NCBI GenBank assembly: GCA_023258975.1
Contig: JAHFRD010000004.1
Span: forward strand, 124,001-188,000
Source of the DNA: Hydrogenophilales bacterium
Lineage (GTDB): Bacteria; Pseudomonadota; Gammaproteobacteria; Burkholderiales; Thiobacillaceae
Reading direction: 5' to 3'
Length of the DNA: 64,000 bases
The notes under the pieces were generated by a model. The model did no database searches. It was not told the DNA's origin and saw nothing but the letters and a program-made list of their open reading frames with translations. Below are positions 1-10,605 of the stretch, in pieces. Made by a program: the position numbers and the translations under genes. Every line of letters starts with the position of its first letter. Position 1 is the stretch's first letter.

Positions 1-1351
<1,351 letters not shown>

Positions 1352-1364
1352 TCAGCCGCCTCGG

Positions 1365-1394
1365 GTGACAGGCCGGCGCGGGCGCGTTTATACT
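1365..1394 (+). promoter_or_regulatory. Predicted sigma-70 promoter of the phosphoribulokinase gene
   Basis: GTGACA (1365-1370, 5/6 match to TTGACA) is separated by 18 bases from TATACT (1389-1394, 5/6 match). Transcription would start near 1401, leaving a leader of about 115 bases. That leader carries a direct repeat of GTTTCATCTTTC around 1471-1497 and a GGGGGAG ribosome site before the ATG. I saw no convincing CbbR site. Confidence 0.4.
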
Positions 1395-1515
1395 CGCGCG
1401 CCCCATTGCGGTTTCGTCGGGGTGAGAAGCGAAACATCAAACGTGGTGGCGCGCGCATTCCGCCGACACGTTTCATCTTTCCCGTTTCATCTTTCACGTT
1501 TTTGGGGGAGCACCC

Positions 1516-2406
1516 ATGTCCAAGAAGCATCCCGTCGTCGTCGTCACCGGCTCGTCCGGCGCCGGCACCACCACCGTCAAGCGCGCGTTCGAACACATCT
1601 TCTCGCGCGAGAAGTTGACCGCCGCCGTCATCGAAGGCGACAGTTTCCACAGCCTGGGCCGCGCCGAATTCAAGGAGGCCATGAAGAAGGCGGAAGCCGC
1701 CGGCAATCACAGCTTCAGCCACTTCGGCCCGGAAGCCAACGACTTCGCCGGCCTGGAAAATCTGTTCAAGACCTATGGCGAAACCGGTGGCGGCCAGCGC
1801 CGTTACTACATCCACAGCGATGAGGAAGCGGCCGAACACAACGCCAAACTGGGCACCCACCTTACGCCGGGCGAGTTCACCCCCTGGCGCGACCTGCCCG
1901 GCGGCAGCGACATCCTGTTCTATGAAGGCCTGCACGGCCTGGTGAAGACCGATGCCGTCGATATGCCGAAACATGTGGATCTGGGCGTCGGCGTGGTGCC
2001 CGTGGTCAACCTGGAGTGGATCCAGAAGATCCACCGCGACGCGGCCGAGCGCGGCTATTCCGCCGAGGTCATCGTCGATACCATCCTGCGCCGCATGCCG
2101 GACTACGTGAACTACATTACCCCGCAGTTCTCGCAGACCGACGTGAACTTCCAGCGCGTACCCCTGGTGGATACTTCCAACCCCTTCATCGCCCGCGACA
2201 TCCCCACCCCGGACGAGAGCCTGGTGGTGGTGCGTTTCCGCAATCCCAAGGGCGTGGACTTCCCCTACTTCCTGAACATGATCCCGGGTTCCTTCATGTC
2301 GCGCCCCAACAACCTGGTGGTGCCCGGCGGCAAGATGGGCTTCGCGATGGAAGTGGTTCTCGGCCCGATCATCGAGCGCATGGTGGAAGAAAGCCGCAAG
2401 GCCTGA
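1516..2406 (+). CDS. cbbP: Phosphoribulokinase (Calvin cycle)
   Basis: ATP-dependent phosphorylation of ribulose 5-phosphate to ribulose 1,5-bisphosphate, the substrate of RuBisCO. The 296-residue product matches the length of the octameric proteobacterial class I enzyme (about 290). A Walker A-type loop GSSGAGTTT is at residues 12-20. IEGDSFHSL and the FYEGLHG block are characteristic of this family. The start is set by a GGGGGAG ribosome site 5 bases upstream. It stands alone, with its own promoter and terminator, away from any RuBisCO genes in this window. Its presence is the main evidence for autotrophic CO2 fixation. Confidence 0.95.
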   Translation: MSKKHPVVVVTGSSGAGTTTVKRAFEHIFSREKLTAAVIEGDSFHSLGRAEFKEAMKKAEAAGNHSFSHFGPEANDFAGLENLFKTYGETGGGQRRYYIHSDEEAAEHNAKLGTHLTPGEFTPWRDLPGGSDILFYEGLHGLVKTDAVDMPKHVDLGVGVVPVVNLEWIQKIHRDAAERGYSAEVIVDTILRRMPDYVNYITPQFSQTDVNFQRVPLVDTSNPFIARDIPTPDESLVVVRFRNPKGVDFPYFLNMIPGSFMSRPNNLVVPGGKMGFAMEVVLGPIIERMVEESRKA

Positions 2407-2423
2407 ACCTCCCGCCTTCCCTG

Positions 2424-2452
2424 AAAAAAGCCGGGCTTTGCCCGGCTTTTTT
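2424..2452 (+). terminator. Rho-independent terminator after phosphoribulokinase
   Basis: An inverted repeat (GCCGGGC, 3-4 base loop, GCCCGGC) flanked by six A residues before and six T residues after. It sits 18 bases past the stop codon and could work in both directions. Confidence 0.85.
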
Positions 2453-2509
2453 CTTTTCCGCGATGGCGTACCCTACGCGCGTTTTCATCGGATCGACGGA
2501 TGCCCCGCC

Positions 2510-3469
2510 ATGACGAGCCCCTGGAAAGACAGCATCTACCTGCAACGCGAGCAACTTGCCCTGCTCCTGCAGGAACCCCTCGCGCGCCTGGCCGAGCAAT
2601 GCGCGCCGGCCTGGGCTGATCGCGAACGCCTGAACGCTGCGCTGATACAAGGCTTTGCCGGCATTCCCCATTGCACCTTCCTGTATTGCCTCGGCTTCGA
2701 CGGCATTCAGGTCTGTGACAACGTCGGCGAGGACGCAGGCAAGCCGGCGCTGATTCCCGGCCACTTCGGACGCGACCGCTCGCAACGGCCTTACCTGAAC
2801 GAAGCGGTGCCGGCCTGGGGATTTCTGCTCTCGGATGCTTATATCAGCCTGTTGAAGCGGCGCCCCTCGCTGACCGCCCTGCAGATCGTGCGGAACCGGG
2901 AAGGCGCCGCGCTGGGCTATCTGGGCGCCGATTTCGACCTGCGCAACCTGCCGGCGACCACCCATATTTACGAAGAGCCCGGCCATTGGCGCCAGATCAA
3001 GGGCGACCCGTCGATTCGCGGCGCGGTATTCCAGCAGTGCCGCGTCGACAGTCCGATGGATTTGAGCCTGGACAAGGGCTTGTCCATCCTGGAGGAACTT
3101 CTGACCCATCGCGGCGTGTTCCAGTGCCAGATCCATTTCTCCAGCAGCCAGGCCACCATCTGGACGGTGCAGGATCCCTACCGCTACCGCATCCTCGACC
3201 AGGATGCCCTGAGCGATCCGGATATCTGCCTGGTCTATCCGCTGCAACCCTACCCGGACGATGCGCTGATTCCGGAGCAGGACATCGCGCGCATCCTCGC
3301 CAACCTGCGCTCGCTGCGCCTGGCCGACGAGAACATCTATCTGCGCATGTCCTCGATCAACATCTTCAACGGCATGGTCAGCCTCACCTTCTCCTGCGAC
3401 GGCTCGCATTACCTGCGTTACGACGAGTTTCTCGGCAGCGGCAGCCCGTTCGAGTTCGTCGGGATTTGA
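2510..3469 (+). CDS. PDC/Cache-like sensor domain protein
   Basis: A 319-residue protein without an obvious signal peptide or membrane helix. The middle part, from about residue 80 to 150, has the flavour of PDC/Cache sensor domains: FGRDRSQRPYLNEAV, then SDAYISLL, then ALGYLGADFDLRNLP. Such domains normally bind small ligands outside the cell, so an apparently cytoplasmic stand-alone copy is unusual. I started it at MTSPWKDSIYLQ (2510) because the upstream in-frame codons run back into the terminator. Adjacent genes give no functional clue. Function is unknown; the domain assignment is from motif impression only. Confidence 0.7.
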   Translation: MTSPWKDSIYLQREQLALLLQEPLARLAEQCAPAWADRERLNAALIQGFAGIPHCTFLYCLGFDGIQVCDNVGEDAGKPALIPGHFGRDRSQRPYLNEAVPAWGFLLSDAYISLLKRRPSLTALQIVRNREGAALGYLGADFDLRNLPATTHIYEEPGHWRQIKGDPSIRGAVFQQCRVDSPMDLSLDKGLSILEELLTHRGVFQCQIHFSSSQATIWTVQDPYRYRILDQDALSDPDICLVYPLQPYPDDALIPEQDIARILANLRSLRLADENIYLRMSSINIFNGMVSLTFSCDGSHYLRYDEFLGSGSPFEFVGI

Positions 3470-3552
3470 GCCGGTTGAACCTGCCCGCGCGGAGCGCTGG
3501 ATGGGTGGGCGGGCGGGAAACAAGAGGCGGCATGGCGGCGCCGGCCACCGGG

Positions 3553-6228
3553 TTACTTGCCCGAAGCCGCCTTGATCGCCAGCACTTCCACCGCCTGTTC
3601 CAGGGTGACCGTATCCGGATTCATGTCCTTGGGCAGGGTGGCGTTGAGCTTGCCGTGCTGCACATAGGGGCCGTAGCGGCCGGATTTCAGGGTGACGGGT
3701 TTGCCGTCGCCCGGGTGGGTGCCGAGCGCCTTGCCCGGTTCGGGCGCGGCACGTTTGCTGGCGCCTTCCGCGCGCGGCTCGAATTCGAAGCTGACCTTGC
3801 CTGCCTTGTCACGCACCAGGAAGGCGGAGAACTTGCGCCGGGTACGGGCGGAAACAAAGCCGGTGAGCAGATCGGTTTTGCCCTCCATCAGCAGCTTCCG
3901 CATCTGTTCGCGTTCCACCGGCTGTTGCAGGATCAGCTTGCCGCTGCGGAAATCACAGTTGCGCTCGGCGCCGACGCCGCGTTCACAGACGTAGGAATTG
4001 CCGTGTTCGTACACGGCCGCGCCGCACTTGGGGCACGCGCCCAGGCTTTCCTGGGCGGAGAAATCCACCGCCTCGGCCGCCTCACCCTCGCGCGGCTGGC
4101 CGAAGTCGAATTCCGGCATCTTGTCGTCGTTGAGGCGGATTTCCGCGTCGAACGGACGCCCCATCTTGTTTCTGAAGCCGGTGAGCGGGCCGATCTTGCC
4201 CAGGCTCAACAGGGCTTCCATCTCGGCCACCTCGAACTGGCGGCTGGCTACGATCTTCCAGGTGCTCCAGTCGCAGGCCTGGCAGGCGAATTTCTTGTAG
4301 TTTTCCTTCACCACGCCGCCGCATTTCGGGCAGGGCGTTTTCAGGATGGCGAAGTCGCCCGGCACGGTGTCGGACTCATAGCGTTTGGCGCGGTCGACGA
4401 TTTCCTGGGTCAACGCGGTGATGTGGCCCATGAACTCCTCGCGCGAGAGCTTGCCGCGCTCCAGTTGCGCCAGTTTGTATTCCCATTCGCCGGTGAGTTC
4501 CGGCGAGGCCAGTTCGGTGACGCCCAGGCCGCGCAGCAGGGTAATCAGCGAGAAAGCCTTGGCGGTGGGGATCAAATCGCGTCCCTCGCGATGCAGGTAG
4601 ACCTCGGAAATCAGGTTCTCGATGATCTGCGCCCGCGTCGCCGGCGTGCCGAGTCCACGCGCGCCCATCGCGGCACGCAATTCCTCGTCTTCCACCATCT
4701 TGCCGGCGCCTTCCATCGCGGAAAGCAGCGTGGCTTCGTTGAAGCGCGCCGGCGGCCGGGTGAAGGCGGCCTTGATGTCGACGGTTTTCGTGTCCAGCGT
4801 TTCACCGGGAACGATGGGCGCGAGGGAGGGGCCGCCCTCGCCATCCTCGACCTGGGCTTCCTTGCCGTAAACCGTCAGCCAGCCGGCGTTCACCAGTACC
4901 TTGCCTTCGGTCTTGAACGCTTCTTTCGCGACACGGGTGATGCGGGTGGTGATCGAATATTCCGCCGCCGGGTAGAACACCGCCAGGAAACGGCGAGTGA
5001 CCAGATCGTAGAGTTTCTGTTCGACCTCGTTCAACGATTTGGGCGCGGTGCCGGTGGGGATGATGGCGAAGTGGTCGGAGATCTTGGTGTTGTTGAAAAT
5101 GCGCTTGTTCAGCGGCTTTTTCTCGTCCAGCCAGTTCTTTTCCAGGATGGTGGCGGCCAGCGGCGCGTATTCCTCGGGCAGGTTGCCCAGCACTTCCTTG
5201 ACCGTCGGCAGGTAGTCCTCGGGCAGGGCGCGGGCGTCGGTACGCGGGTAGGTCAGCACCTTGTGTTTTTCGTACAGCGCCTGCGCCAGGCCCAGCGTGG
5301 TCTTGGCGGAAAAGCCGAAACGGCCGTTGGCCTCGCGCTGCAGGCTGGTGAGATCGTAGAGCAGCGGCGACAGCTGGCTGGAAGGCTTGGTTTCTTCTTC
5401 CGCGTGAGCGGGCTGGCCCAGGCAGGCGGCGCGAATCGCCTCGGCGCGCGGCTGCTCCCAGAGACGGTACGAGGTGGCGTGTTCGTCGTCCTCGATCTTC
5501 TTGAATTTCTCGTCGAACCAGCGCCCGGTGTATTCGCCCTTCTCACCGGCGAAGCGGGCTTCGATTTCCCAGTAGGCGCGCGCCACGAACTTGCGGATGC
5601 GCTCCTCGCGCCCGACCACGATGGCCAGGGTGGGCGTCTGCACGCGGCCGACGGTGGTGAGGTGGAAACCGCCGGTCTTGGAATTGAACGCGGTCATCGC
5701 GCGGGTGCCGTTGATGCCGATCAGCCAGTCGGACTCCGCGCGGCTGATGGCGGCGGCGCGCAGGCCGGCCATTTCCGAGGCCTCGCGTAGCGAGCTGAAG
5801 CCGTCGCGGATGGCGTTCTGGGTCATCGACTGCAACCAGAGGCGGCGCACTGGCTTCTTGGTGCCGCTGTGCTGGGCGATGTAATTGAAGATCAGCTCAC
5901 CCTCGCGCCCGGCGTCGCAGGCATTGATGAGGCCTTCCACATCCTTGCGCTTGATTAGCCGGGTCAGCAGTTTCAGGCGGTCTTCGGTCTTTTCGACGGG
6001 TTTCAGCGAGAAGTGCGGCGGAATCACCGGCAGATTGGCGAACGACCACTTGCCGCGTTTGACCTCGTATTCCTCCGGCAAGGTCAGCTCCAGCAAATGG
6101 CCGACGGCGGAAGACAGCACGAAGTGTTCGGATTCGAAGAAATCCTTTTCTTTCTGGAAACCACCCAGGGCGCGGGCGATGTCCTGAGCGACCGAGGGCT
6201 TCTCGGCAATGATGAGTTGTTTGGACAC
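3553..6228 (-). CDS. topB: DNA topoisomerase III (type IA)
   Basis: Relaxes and decatenates DNA by single-strand passage. The 891-residue protein opens with a Toprim domain (IIAEKPSVAQDIA, then DAGREGELIF at 105-114). The catalytic tyrosine is Tyr327 in LTYPRTDARALP. Zinc-ribbon cysteine clusters follow (CPKCGG, CQACDW, CPKCGA). The C-terminal repeat (KSGRYGPYVQHGKLNATLP) resembles the TopA C-terminal module, which is typical of the longer betaproteobacterial TopB. The chosen start is GTG at 6228 because SKQLIIAEKPSV is the conserved N-terminus. No start ATG exists nearby in frame except far upstream inside smg. Confidence 0.93.
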   Translation of the reverse strand: MSKQLIIAEKPSVAQDIARALGGFQKEKDFFESEHFVLSSAVGHLLELTLPEEYEVKRGKWSFANLPVIPPHFSLKPVEKTEDRLKLLTRLIKRKDVEGLINACDAGREGELIFNYIAQHSGTKKPVRRLWLQSMTQNAIRDGFSSLREASEMAGLRAAAISRAESDWLIGINGTRAMTAFNSKTGGFHLTTVGRVQTPTLAIVVGREERIRKFVARAYWEIEARFAGEKGEYTGRWFDEKFKKIEDDEHATSYRLWEQPRAEAIRAACLGQPAHAEEETKPSSQLSPLLYDLTSLQREANGRFGFSAKTTLGLAQALYEKHKVLTYPRTDARALPEDYLPTVKEVLGNLPEEYAPLAATILEKNWLDEKKPLNKRIFNNTKISDHFAIIPTGTAPKSLNEVEQKLYDLVTRRFLAVFYPAAEYSITTRITRVAKEAFKTEGKVLVNAGWLTVYGKEAQVEDGEGGPSLAPIVPGETLDTKTVDIKAAFTRPPARFNEATLLSAMEGAGKMVEDEELRAAMGARGLGTPATRAQIIENLISEVYLHREGRDLIPTAKAFSLITLLRGLGVTELASPELTGEWEYKLAQLERGKLSREEFMGHITALTQEIVDRAKRYESDTVPGDFAILKTPCPKCGGVVKENYKKFACQACDWSTWKIVASRQFEVAEMEALLSLGKIGPLTGFRNKMGRPFDAEIRLNDDKMPEFDFGQPREGEAAEAVDFSAQESLGACPKCGAAVYEHGNSYVCERGVGAERNCDFRSGKLILQQPVEREQMRKLLMEGKTDLLTGFVSARTRRKFSAFLVRDKAGKVSFEFEPRAEGASKRAAPEPGKALGTHPGDGKPVTLKSGRYGPYVQHGKLNATLPKDMNPDTVTLEQAVEVLAIKAASGK

Positions 6229-6239
6229 GGGGTGGCTCG

Positions 6240-6719
6240 TTAGTGGAGGGTGGGTTGCCAGCCGCCGTCTTCGTCGCCGCCCTCGTCGCCGCCACCGCGC
6301 ACCAGGTCTTCCAACCAGAGCACGTCGCCGGCGCCATTGAGTTTCCAGAGGGCGAGCAGGGCGATCCACTTGATGCGGTCGGCGGAGACTTCGGTGTCTT
6401 CCAGAGCCATCGCCTGGTCGATCACCCATTCGCGGGCCTGCGCGGAAAGCAGGCCGCTGCCTTCCAGGAAGGTCAGGAAACCGCGCCCCTCGGTGGCCAG
6501 GCGGCTGACTTCGGTGTCGCTGTAGCAACGTAGCGAAGGCACGCCATCGGCGACATCGTCCGGGGCCAGCGTATCCAAAGCCGCCAGCCAGTTCAGGGCG
6601 GCGCCGATATCGTCATCCTCGAAACCGGCGGCGGACAGTTTGCGGGAAAGCTGTTCCGGGGCCGGGAAGTGATCGGAAAACAGATAGGTGTCGTAGAGGT
6701 AGAGGAGGATGTCGAACAT
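6240..6719 (-). CDS. smg: Smg/DUF494 family protein
   Basis: A small conserved proteobacterial protein of 159 residues whose biochemical role is not established. It begins MFDILLYLYDTYL and has the acidic, tryptophan-containing core ALNWLAALDTL and KWIALLALWKLNG found in the family. It sits directly downstream of dprA, its usual partner, with the start codon overlapping the dprA stop, so the two are almost certainly co-transcribed. The acidic tail GGGDEGGDEDGGW is low-complexity. Confidence 0.88.
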   Translation of the reverse strand: MFDILLYLYDTYLFSDHFPAPEQLSRKLSAAGFEDDDIGAALNWLAALDTLAPDDVADGVPSLRCYSDTEVSRLATEGRGFLTFLEGSGLLSAQAREWVIDQAMALEDTEVSADRIKWIALLALWKLNGAGDVLWLEDLVRGGGDEGGDEDGGWQPTLH

Positions 6720-7795
6720 TATTGGAAGAGTCGTTGGTAGAGGCCGCCGGGCAGTCGAGCGATGTGACCGTCCATTTCGGCCGCGAGAAGCCTGACCGAA
6801 AGCGTTTCCACCGTCAAGCCAAGGCGGTCGGCGAGCTGATCTGGCGAAAGCGGGCCACCGGCCAGCATTTCCAGCATTTCGTCGGAGGCTTCCACGGGCG
6901 CCGCCACAGGGCCGCCGGCGGGGAGCCGGCGCCCCAGTTCCTCCAGAATGTCGCTGGCGGATTCCACCAGTTTCGCGCCCTGCTGGATCAATCGGTGGCA
7001 GCCCTTGGAGAGTGGCGAATGAATGGAACCGGGAATCGCGAACACGTCGCGCCCCTGTTCGCCGGCCAGGCGCGCAGTAATCAGCGAACCGCTTTGCAGC
7101 GCCGCTTCCACCACCAGCACGCCCAGCGAAAGGCCACTGATGAGGCGGTTGCGGCGTGGGAAATGGCCGCGCTTCGGTGCGGTGCCGATGGGAAATTCGG
7201 AGACGATGGCGCCGCCCGCCGCCAGTCGGTGCGCCAGTTCGCGGTTGCGCGCCGGATAAACGCGGTCGAGGCCGGTGCCCACCACGGCCACGCTGCTCGC
7301 CAGGCCCTTGAGGCCGCCCTCGTGGGCGGCGGCATCCACCCCCAGCGCCAGGCCGCTGACGATGGTCAGCCCCGCTTCCGACAAGGTTTCGGCGAAGGCG
7401 TGGGCATCGCGCAGGCCCTGCGGAGTGGCGTGGCGGCTGCCGACGATGGCCAGCATCGGCCGCGCCAACCAGGCCGGGTCGCCCTTCACGTAGAGCCAGG
7501 CGGGGGCGTCGGGCAGGTCGCGCAGTTGCGCGGGGTAGGCCGGGTCGCCCCAGGTGATCAAATGATTTTCCGGCGCCGCCAGCCAGTCCAGGCCGGGTTG
7601 CGGAGCTGCCGCGTCTACGCCGGCGATGCTGCGGGCGAGTTTGTCACCGACCAGGGGCGCCAGTTGGGCGGCCTTCGCCCGGCAGATGGACTCCACGGAA
7701 GGAAAGTGGTCGAACAAGCGCCGCAGGCCGTCCGGGCCGAGGCCGGGCACGGCTTCCAGAGTCAGCCAGTAAGCGGCGTCGGGACGTTGCGGCAT
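6719..7795 (-). CDS. dprA: DNA processing protein DprA
   Basis: Loads RecA on incoming single-stranded DNA during natural transformation. The 358 residues show a helix-hairpin-helix-like N-terminus (AVPGLGPDGLRRLF). A Rossmann-like core follows, with AIVGSRHATPQG, SGLALGVDAAAH, GTGLDRVYPARNREL and FPRRNRLISGLS. A winged-helix C-terminal domain (GGPLSPDQLADRLGLTVETL) completes the usual architecture. It leads the dprA-smg-topB operon and is divergent from def, with the LysM gene upstream on the same strand. No other competence genes are in the window. Confidence 0.95.
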   Translation of the reverse strand: MPQRPDAAYWLTLEAVPGLGPDGLRRLFDHFPSVESICRAKAAQLAPLVGDKLARSIAGVDAAAPQPGLDWLAAPENHLITWGDPAYPAQLRDLPDAPAWLYVKGDPAWLARPMLAIVGSRHATPQGLRDAHAFAETLSEAGLTIVSGLALGVDAAAHEGGLKGLASSVAVVGTGLDRVYPARNRELAHRLAAGGAIVSEFPIGTAPKRGHFPRRNRLISGLSLGVLVVEAALQSGSLITARLAGEQGRDVFAIPGSIHSPLSKGCHRLIQQGAKLVESASDILEELGRRLPAGGPVAAPVEASDEMLEMLAGGPLSPDQLADRLGLTVETLSVRLLAAEMDGHIARLPGGLYQRLFQ

Positions 7796-7841
7796 GGTGT
7801 GTGGCCAGATGGCCGGCGCTATGGCCGGCGAGATGGCCGGA

Positions 7842-8945
7842 TCAAGGATTGCGAGCGTGGTCGCCCAGGCTGATCTGCTCGCTGCTCTTCATCACCAGGG
7901 CGTAGGCCACCTTGTTGAACACCCGGTAGACGAAAGCCAGGCCGACTCGCGTGTCGGGCAGGGTGCTCTTGTCGTTCTTGTTGGGCTCGCAGTCATTGGC
8001 GTGACCTTCGCCGCCCGCCAGGAAGGCGATCTTGTTGGCGCGCACGCACTTGGGATCGGCCACCGAGCGGCCGGCTCGGAACAGCGCCAGGACATGGCCC
8101 TGTTCCAGGCCGTCGCGCAGCCCCTTGTCGAGGACCACGGTCATCCAGGCGCCGGCATGCACGGTGCCCCCCAGGGTGGCGGCCACCTTGGCGGCAATGG
8201 GTTTTTCCGGAGCGTGCGGCACATATTGAATGGGCTCCGTTTTCCAGGCCGGCAGCAGGCGATCGCGCTCCAGGATTTCCTGCTCCGCGCGCGTGATGCG
8301 CAGCAGTTGCGGGTTGCCCGGCTGCACGGTCTGTCCCTCGCCGGCATACACCAGCTCATAGGCCAGAACTTCCTCCTTGTTGTCCGGATTCCGGATCGGC
8401 TGCCCCAGGCGCACGATGCGCCAAGCCACGGTGTCGCCGTCGCCACGACCCGCATAGACGTGGTCGTGCAGGCCGAACATCACGCGCGCGTCGCTGGAGC
8501 CGAGGATGCGCGGCGCATTTTCCAGATCACTCGGATCGCCCACTCCACCGCGCGACAGCAAAGGCGTGATGGCTTTCTCGGGAATGCTGGAAATGCCGGG
8601 TTCCTTGGTGATGATGGGCTCGCCATATGCGCGCGGCGAAAGCTTTACCGTCTCATTGAGGCGCGGCCCCTTTTCCAGGGTGAGGCGAACCTTGCCGTCC
8701 GCGTCGCGGGTGAGCCGCACCACGTCGCCGGGATAGATCAGATGCGGGTTCTTGATTTCATCCCGATTCAGCCGCCAGACGTTGGGCCACTGCCAGGGGT
8801 CTTTCAGGAAGGTTTCCGAAATATCCCAGAGGGTGTCGCCCTTGACCACGACGTGCTGATCGGGCGCGTTGTCCTGGAGGCGAACCTGATCGGCCCAGGC
8901 CGGGAACGTCAGGGATAAGGCGGCAATCAGAAAAAAGGTACGCAT
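7842..8945 (-). CDS. LysM domain periplasmic protein
   Basis: A 367-residue exported protein with a Sec signal peptide (MRTFFLIAALSLTFPAWA, cut before DQ). A LysM peptidoglycan-binding domain follows at about residues 30-80 (HVVVKGDTLWDISETFL to IYPGDVVRL). The remaining 280 residues are a conserved region of unknown fold found in the protein that often lies between dprA and def in betaproteobacteria. It probably binds cell wall or organises envelope structure; a catalytic role is not visible. It is divergent from def. A triple ATGGCCGGCG-like direct repeat lies just past its stop codon (about 7808-7838). Confidence 0.88.
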   Translation of the reverse strand: MRTFFLIAALSLTFPAWADQVRLQDNAPDQHVVVKGDTLWDISETFLKDPWQWPNVWRLNRDEIKNPHLIYPGDVVRLTRDADGKVRLTLEKGPRLNETVKLSPRAYGEPIITKEPGISSIPEKAITPLLSRGGVGDPSDLENAPRILGSSDARVMFGLHDHVYAGRGDGDTVAWRIVRLGQPIRNPDNKEEVLAYELVYAGEGQTVQPGNPQLLRITRAEQEILERDRLLPAWKTEPIQYVPHAPEKPIAAKVAATLGGTVHAGAWMTVVLDKGLRDGLEQGHVLALFRAGRSVADPKCVRANKIAFLAGGEGHANDCEPNKNDKSTLPDTRVGLAFVYRVFNKVAYALVMKSSEQISLGDHARNP

Positions 8946-8986
8946 GGTTCCTGCCCTATGGCGTCAAAGCGCGAAACACGCTGATT

Positions 8987-8992
8987 TATAAT
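8987..8992 (+). promoter_or_regulatory. Predicted -10 element for def
   Basis: A perfect TATAAT lies about 60 bases upstream of the def start codon in the divergent dprA-side/def region. The -35 position is poorly conserved, so the call rests on the -10 box and location. Confidence 0.4.
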
Positions 8993-9051
8993 GGAGTCCG
9001 ACGTGAACTTAAACCAGTTTCTTCGAATTTGCACCTACCTCCCTATAGATC

Positions 9052-9555
9052 ATGGCCCTGCTCAAGATTGTCCATTACCCCGATCCACGCCTGCACAAGG
9101 TTGCCCAACCCATCGCCACGGTGGATGACGAGATCAAGGCCCTGGCGGCGGACATGGCGGAAACCATGTATGCCGCGCCCGGCATCGGCCTCGCCGCCAC
9201 CCAGATCGACCGTCCTGTGCGCTTGATCGTGGTGGATATCAGCGAGACGAAAGACGACCTCAAGGTGTTCATCAATCCGGAAATCCTCTCGGCCAGTGGC
9301 CGTGGCGAACATGAGGAAGGCTGCCTCTCGGTGCCCGGCATCTACGACATGGTCACCCGCCCGGAACGCATCCGGGTGCGCGCCCTGAACACCCAGGGGC
9401 AATCCTTTGAACTGGAGGCCGATGGCCTGCTGGCGGTATGTATCCAGCACGAAATCGACCACCTCGACGGCAAGGTATTCGTGGAATACCTCTCTCGCCT
9501 GAAACAGGATCGCATCCGCAAGAAACTCCTGAAACATGCGCGGGAAGCGATGTGA
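9052..9555 (+). CDS. def: Peptide deformylase
   Basis: Removes the formyl group from nascent N-terminal formyl-methionine. The 167-residue protein has all three family motifs: GIGLAATQ (44-51), EGCLSVPG with metal ligand Cys91, and QHEIDHLDG, where His133 and His137 bind metal and Glu134 is catalytic. Its TGA overlaps the fmt ATG by one base, so the formylation and deformylation enzymes are translated in coupled fashion, as in most bacteria. Confidence 0.98.
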   Translation: MALLKIVHYPDPRLHKVAQPIATVDDEIKALAADMAETMYAAPGIGLAATQIDRPVRLIVVDISETKDDLKVFINPEILSASGRGEHEEGCLSVPGIYDMVTRPERIRVRALNTQGQSFELEADGLLAVCIQHEIDHLDGKVFVEYLSRLKQDRIRKKLLKHAREAM

Positions 9556-10478
9556 TGCGGATCATCTTCGCCGGAACCCCCGACTTCGCCGCCGCCGCCC
9601 TGCAAGCCCTGATCGCCGCCGGGCACGAGATTTCCCTGGTCTTGACCCAGCCGGACCGGCCCGCCGGGCGCGGCATGAAACTCAAGGCCAGCCCGGTGAA
9701 GGAAGTCGCCCTGGCGCATGGCCTGACCGTGGCGCAGCCGGAAAATCTGAAAACGGAAGCGGCGCGGCAACCGATCCGCGATGCCGCCGCCGAGGTCATG
9801 GTGGTCGCCGCCTATGGCCTGATCCTGCCGGAAGCCGTGCTGGCCCTGCCCCCCCTGGGGTGCGTCAACATCCACGCCTCGCTGCTGCCGCGCTGGCGCG
9901 GCGCCGCCCCGATCCACCGCGCCATCGAGGCCGGCGATGCGGAAACCGGCATCACCCTGATGCAAATGGACAAGGGCCTGGATACCGGCGCCATGCTCAC
10001 GCGCGCCGCCCTGCCCATTCTGGACACGGACACCACCGGCAGCCTGCACGACAAACTGGCCGAACTGGGCGCGCGTGAAGTCGTCGATTTACTGCCGCGC
10101 CTGGTCGCCGGAGAAATGGCGGCGGTGAAACAGGACGACGCCCTGGCCACCTACGCGAAAAAGATCGGCAAGGACGACGCCCGCCTGGACTGGCGCCGCC
10201 CCGCCGTGGAACTGGATCGCCAGATACGCGCCTTCAACCCTTTTCCCGGCGCCCATGCCCTGTTCGCCGGCGAAGCGATCAAGATCTGGCGGGCGCGCCC
10301 GGTGGCGGGCGCCGGCCAACCCGGCACGGTGCTGGCGGTGGGCAAGGATGGCCTGCGCGTCGCCTGCGGCGCGGACTCGCTGGACATCACTGAAGCGCAG
10401 AAACCGGGTGGCAAGCGCCTGCCCATCGCCGCCTTCCTGGCCGGAAGTTCAATCAAAACGGGCGACCGGCTGATGTAG
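9555..10478 (+). CDS. fmt: Methionyl-tRNA formyltransferase
   Basis: Transfers formyl from 10-formyltetrahydrofolate to initiator Met-tRNA. The 307 residues begin [16 protein letters not shown], with the folate-binding block [18 protein letters not shown] that holds the catalytic Asn-His-Asp triad region. The C-terminal OB-like domain includes [13 protein letters not shown]. It is coupled to def through a TGATG junction. Confidence 0.98.
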   Translation: MRIIFAGTPDFAAAALQALIAAGHEISLVLTQPDRPAGRGMKLKASPVKEVALAHGLTVAQPENLKTEAARQPIRDAAAEVMVVAAYGLILPEAVLALPPLGCVNIHASLLPRWRGAAPIHRAIEAGDAETGITLMQMDKGLDTGAMLTRAALPILDTDTTGSLHDKLAELGAREVVDLLPRLVAGEMAAVKQDDALATYAKKIGKDDARLDWRRPAVELDRQIRAFNPFPGAHALFAGEAIKIWRARPVAGAGQPGTVLAVGKDGLRVACGADSLDITEAQKPGGKRLPIAAFLAGSSIKTGDRLM

Positions 10479-10542
10479 CGCCTGTTTCCAGCCGGATCTT
10501 CCCGCCACCAACAAACGGGCGTGTCCAACCGAGGTTTCCAGG

Positions 10543-10569
10543 TTGAATTTTTTCCGCCATCCCACATCT
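10543..10569 (+). promoter_or_regulatory. Possible heat-shock (sigma-32-like) promoter of htpX
   Basis: TTGAAT, a 12-base spacer and CCCACATCT resemble the sigma-32 pattern (CTTGAA then CCCCATnT). htpX is a heat-shock gene in enterobacteria, so the position about 40 bases before the start is sensible. The match is imperfect. Confidence 0.3.
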
Positions 10570-10605
10570 ATGGCGTCAGTCGAATTCGATAGAGGAACCC
10601 CCTCC

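Noticed and set aside
2986-5790. A 934-codon open frame on the plus strand across the PDC-like gene and topB
   Set aside because: It spans two real genes on different strands and shows only low-complexity shadow translation.
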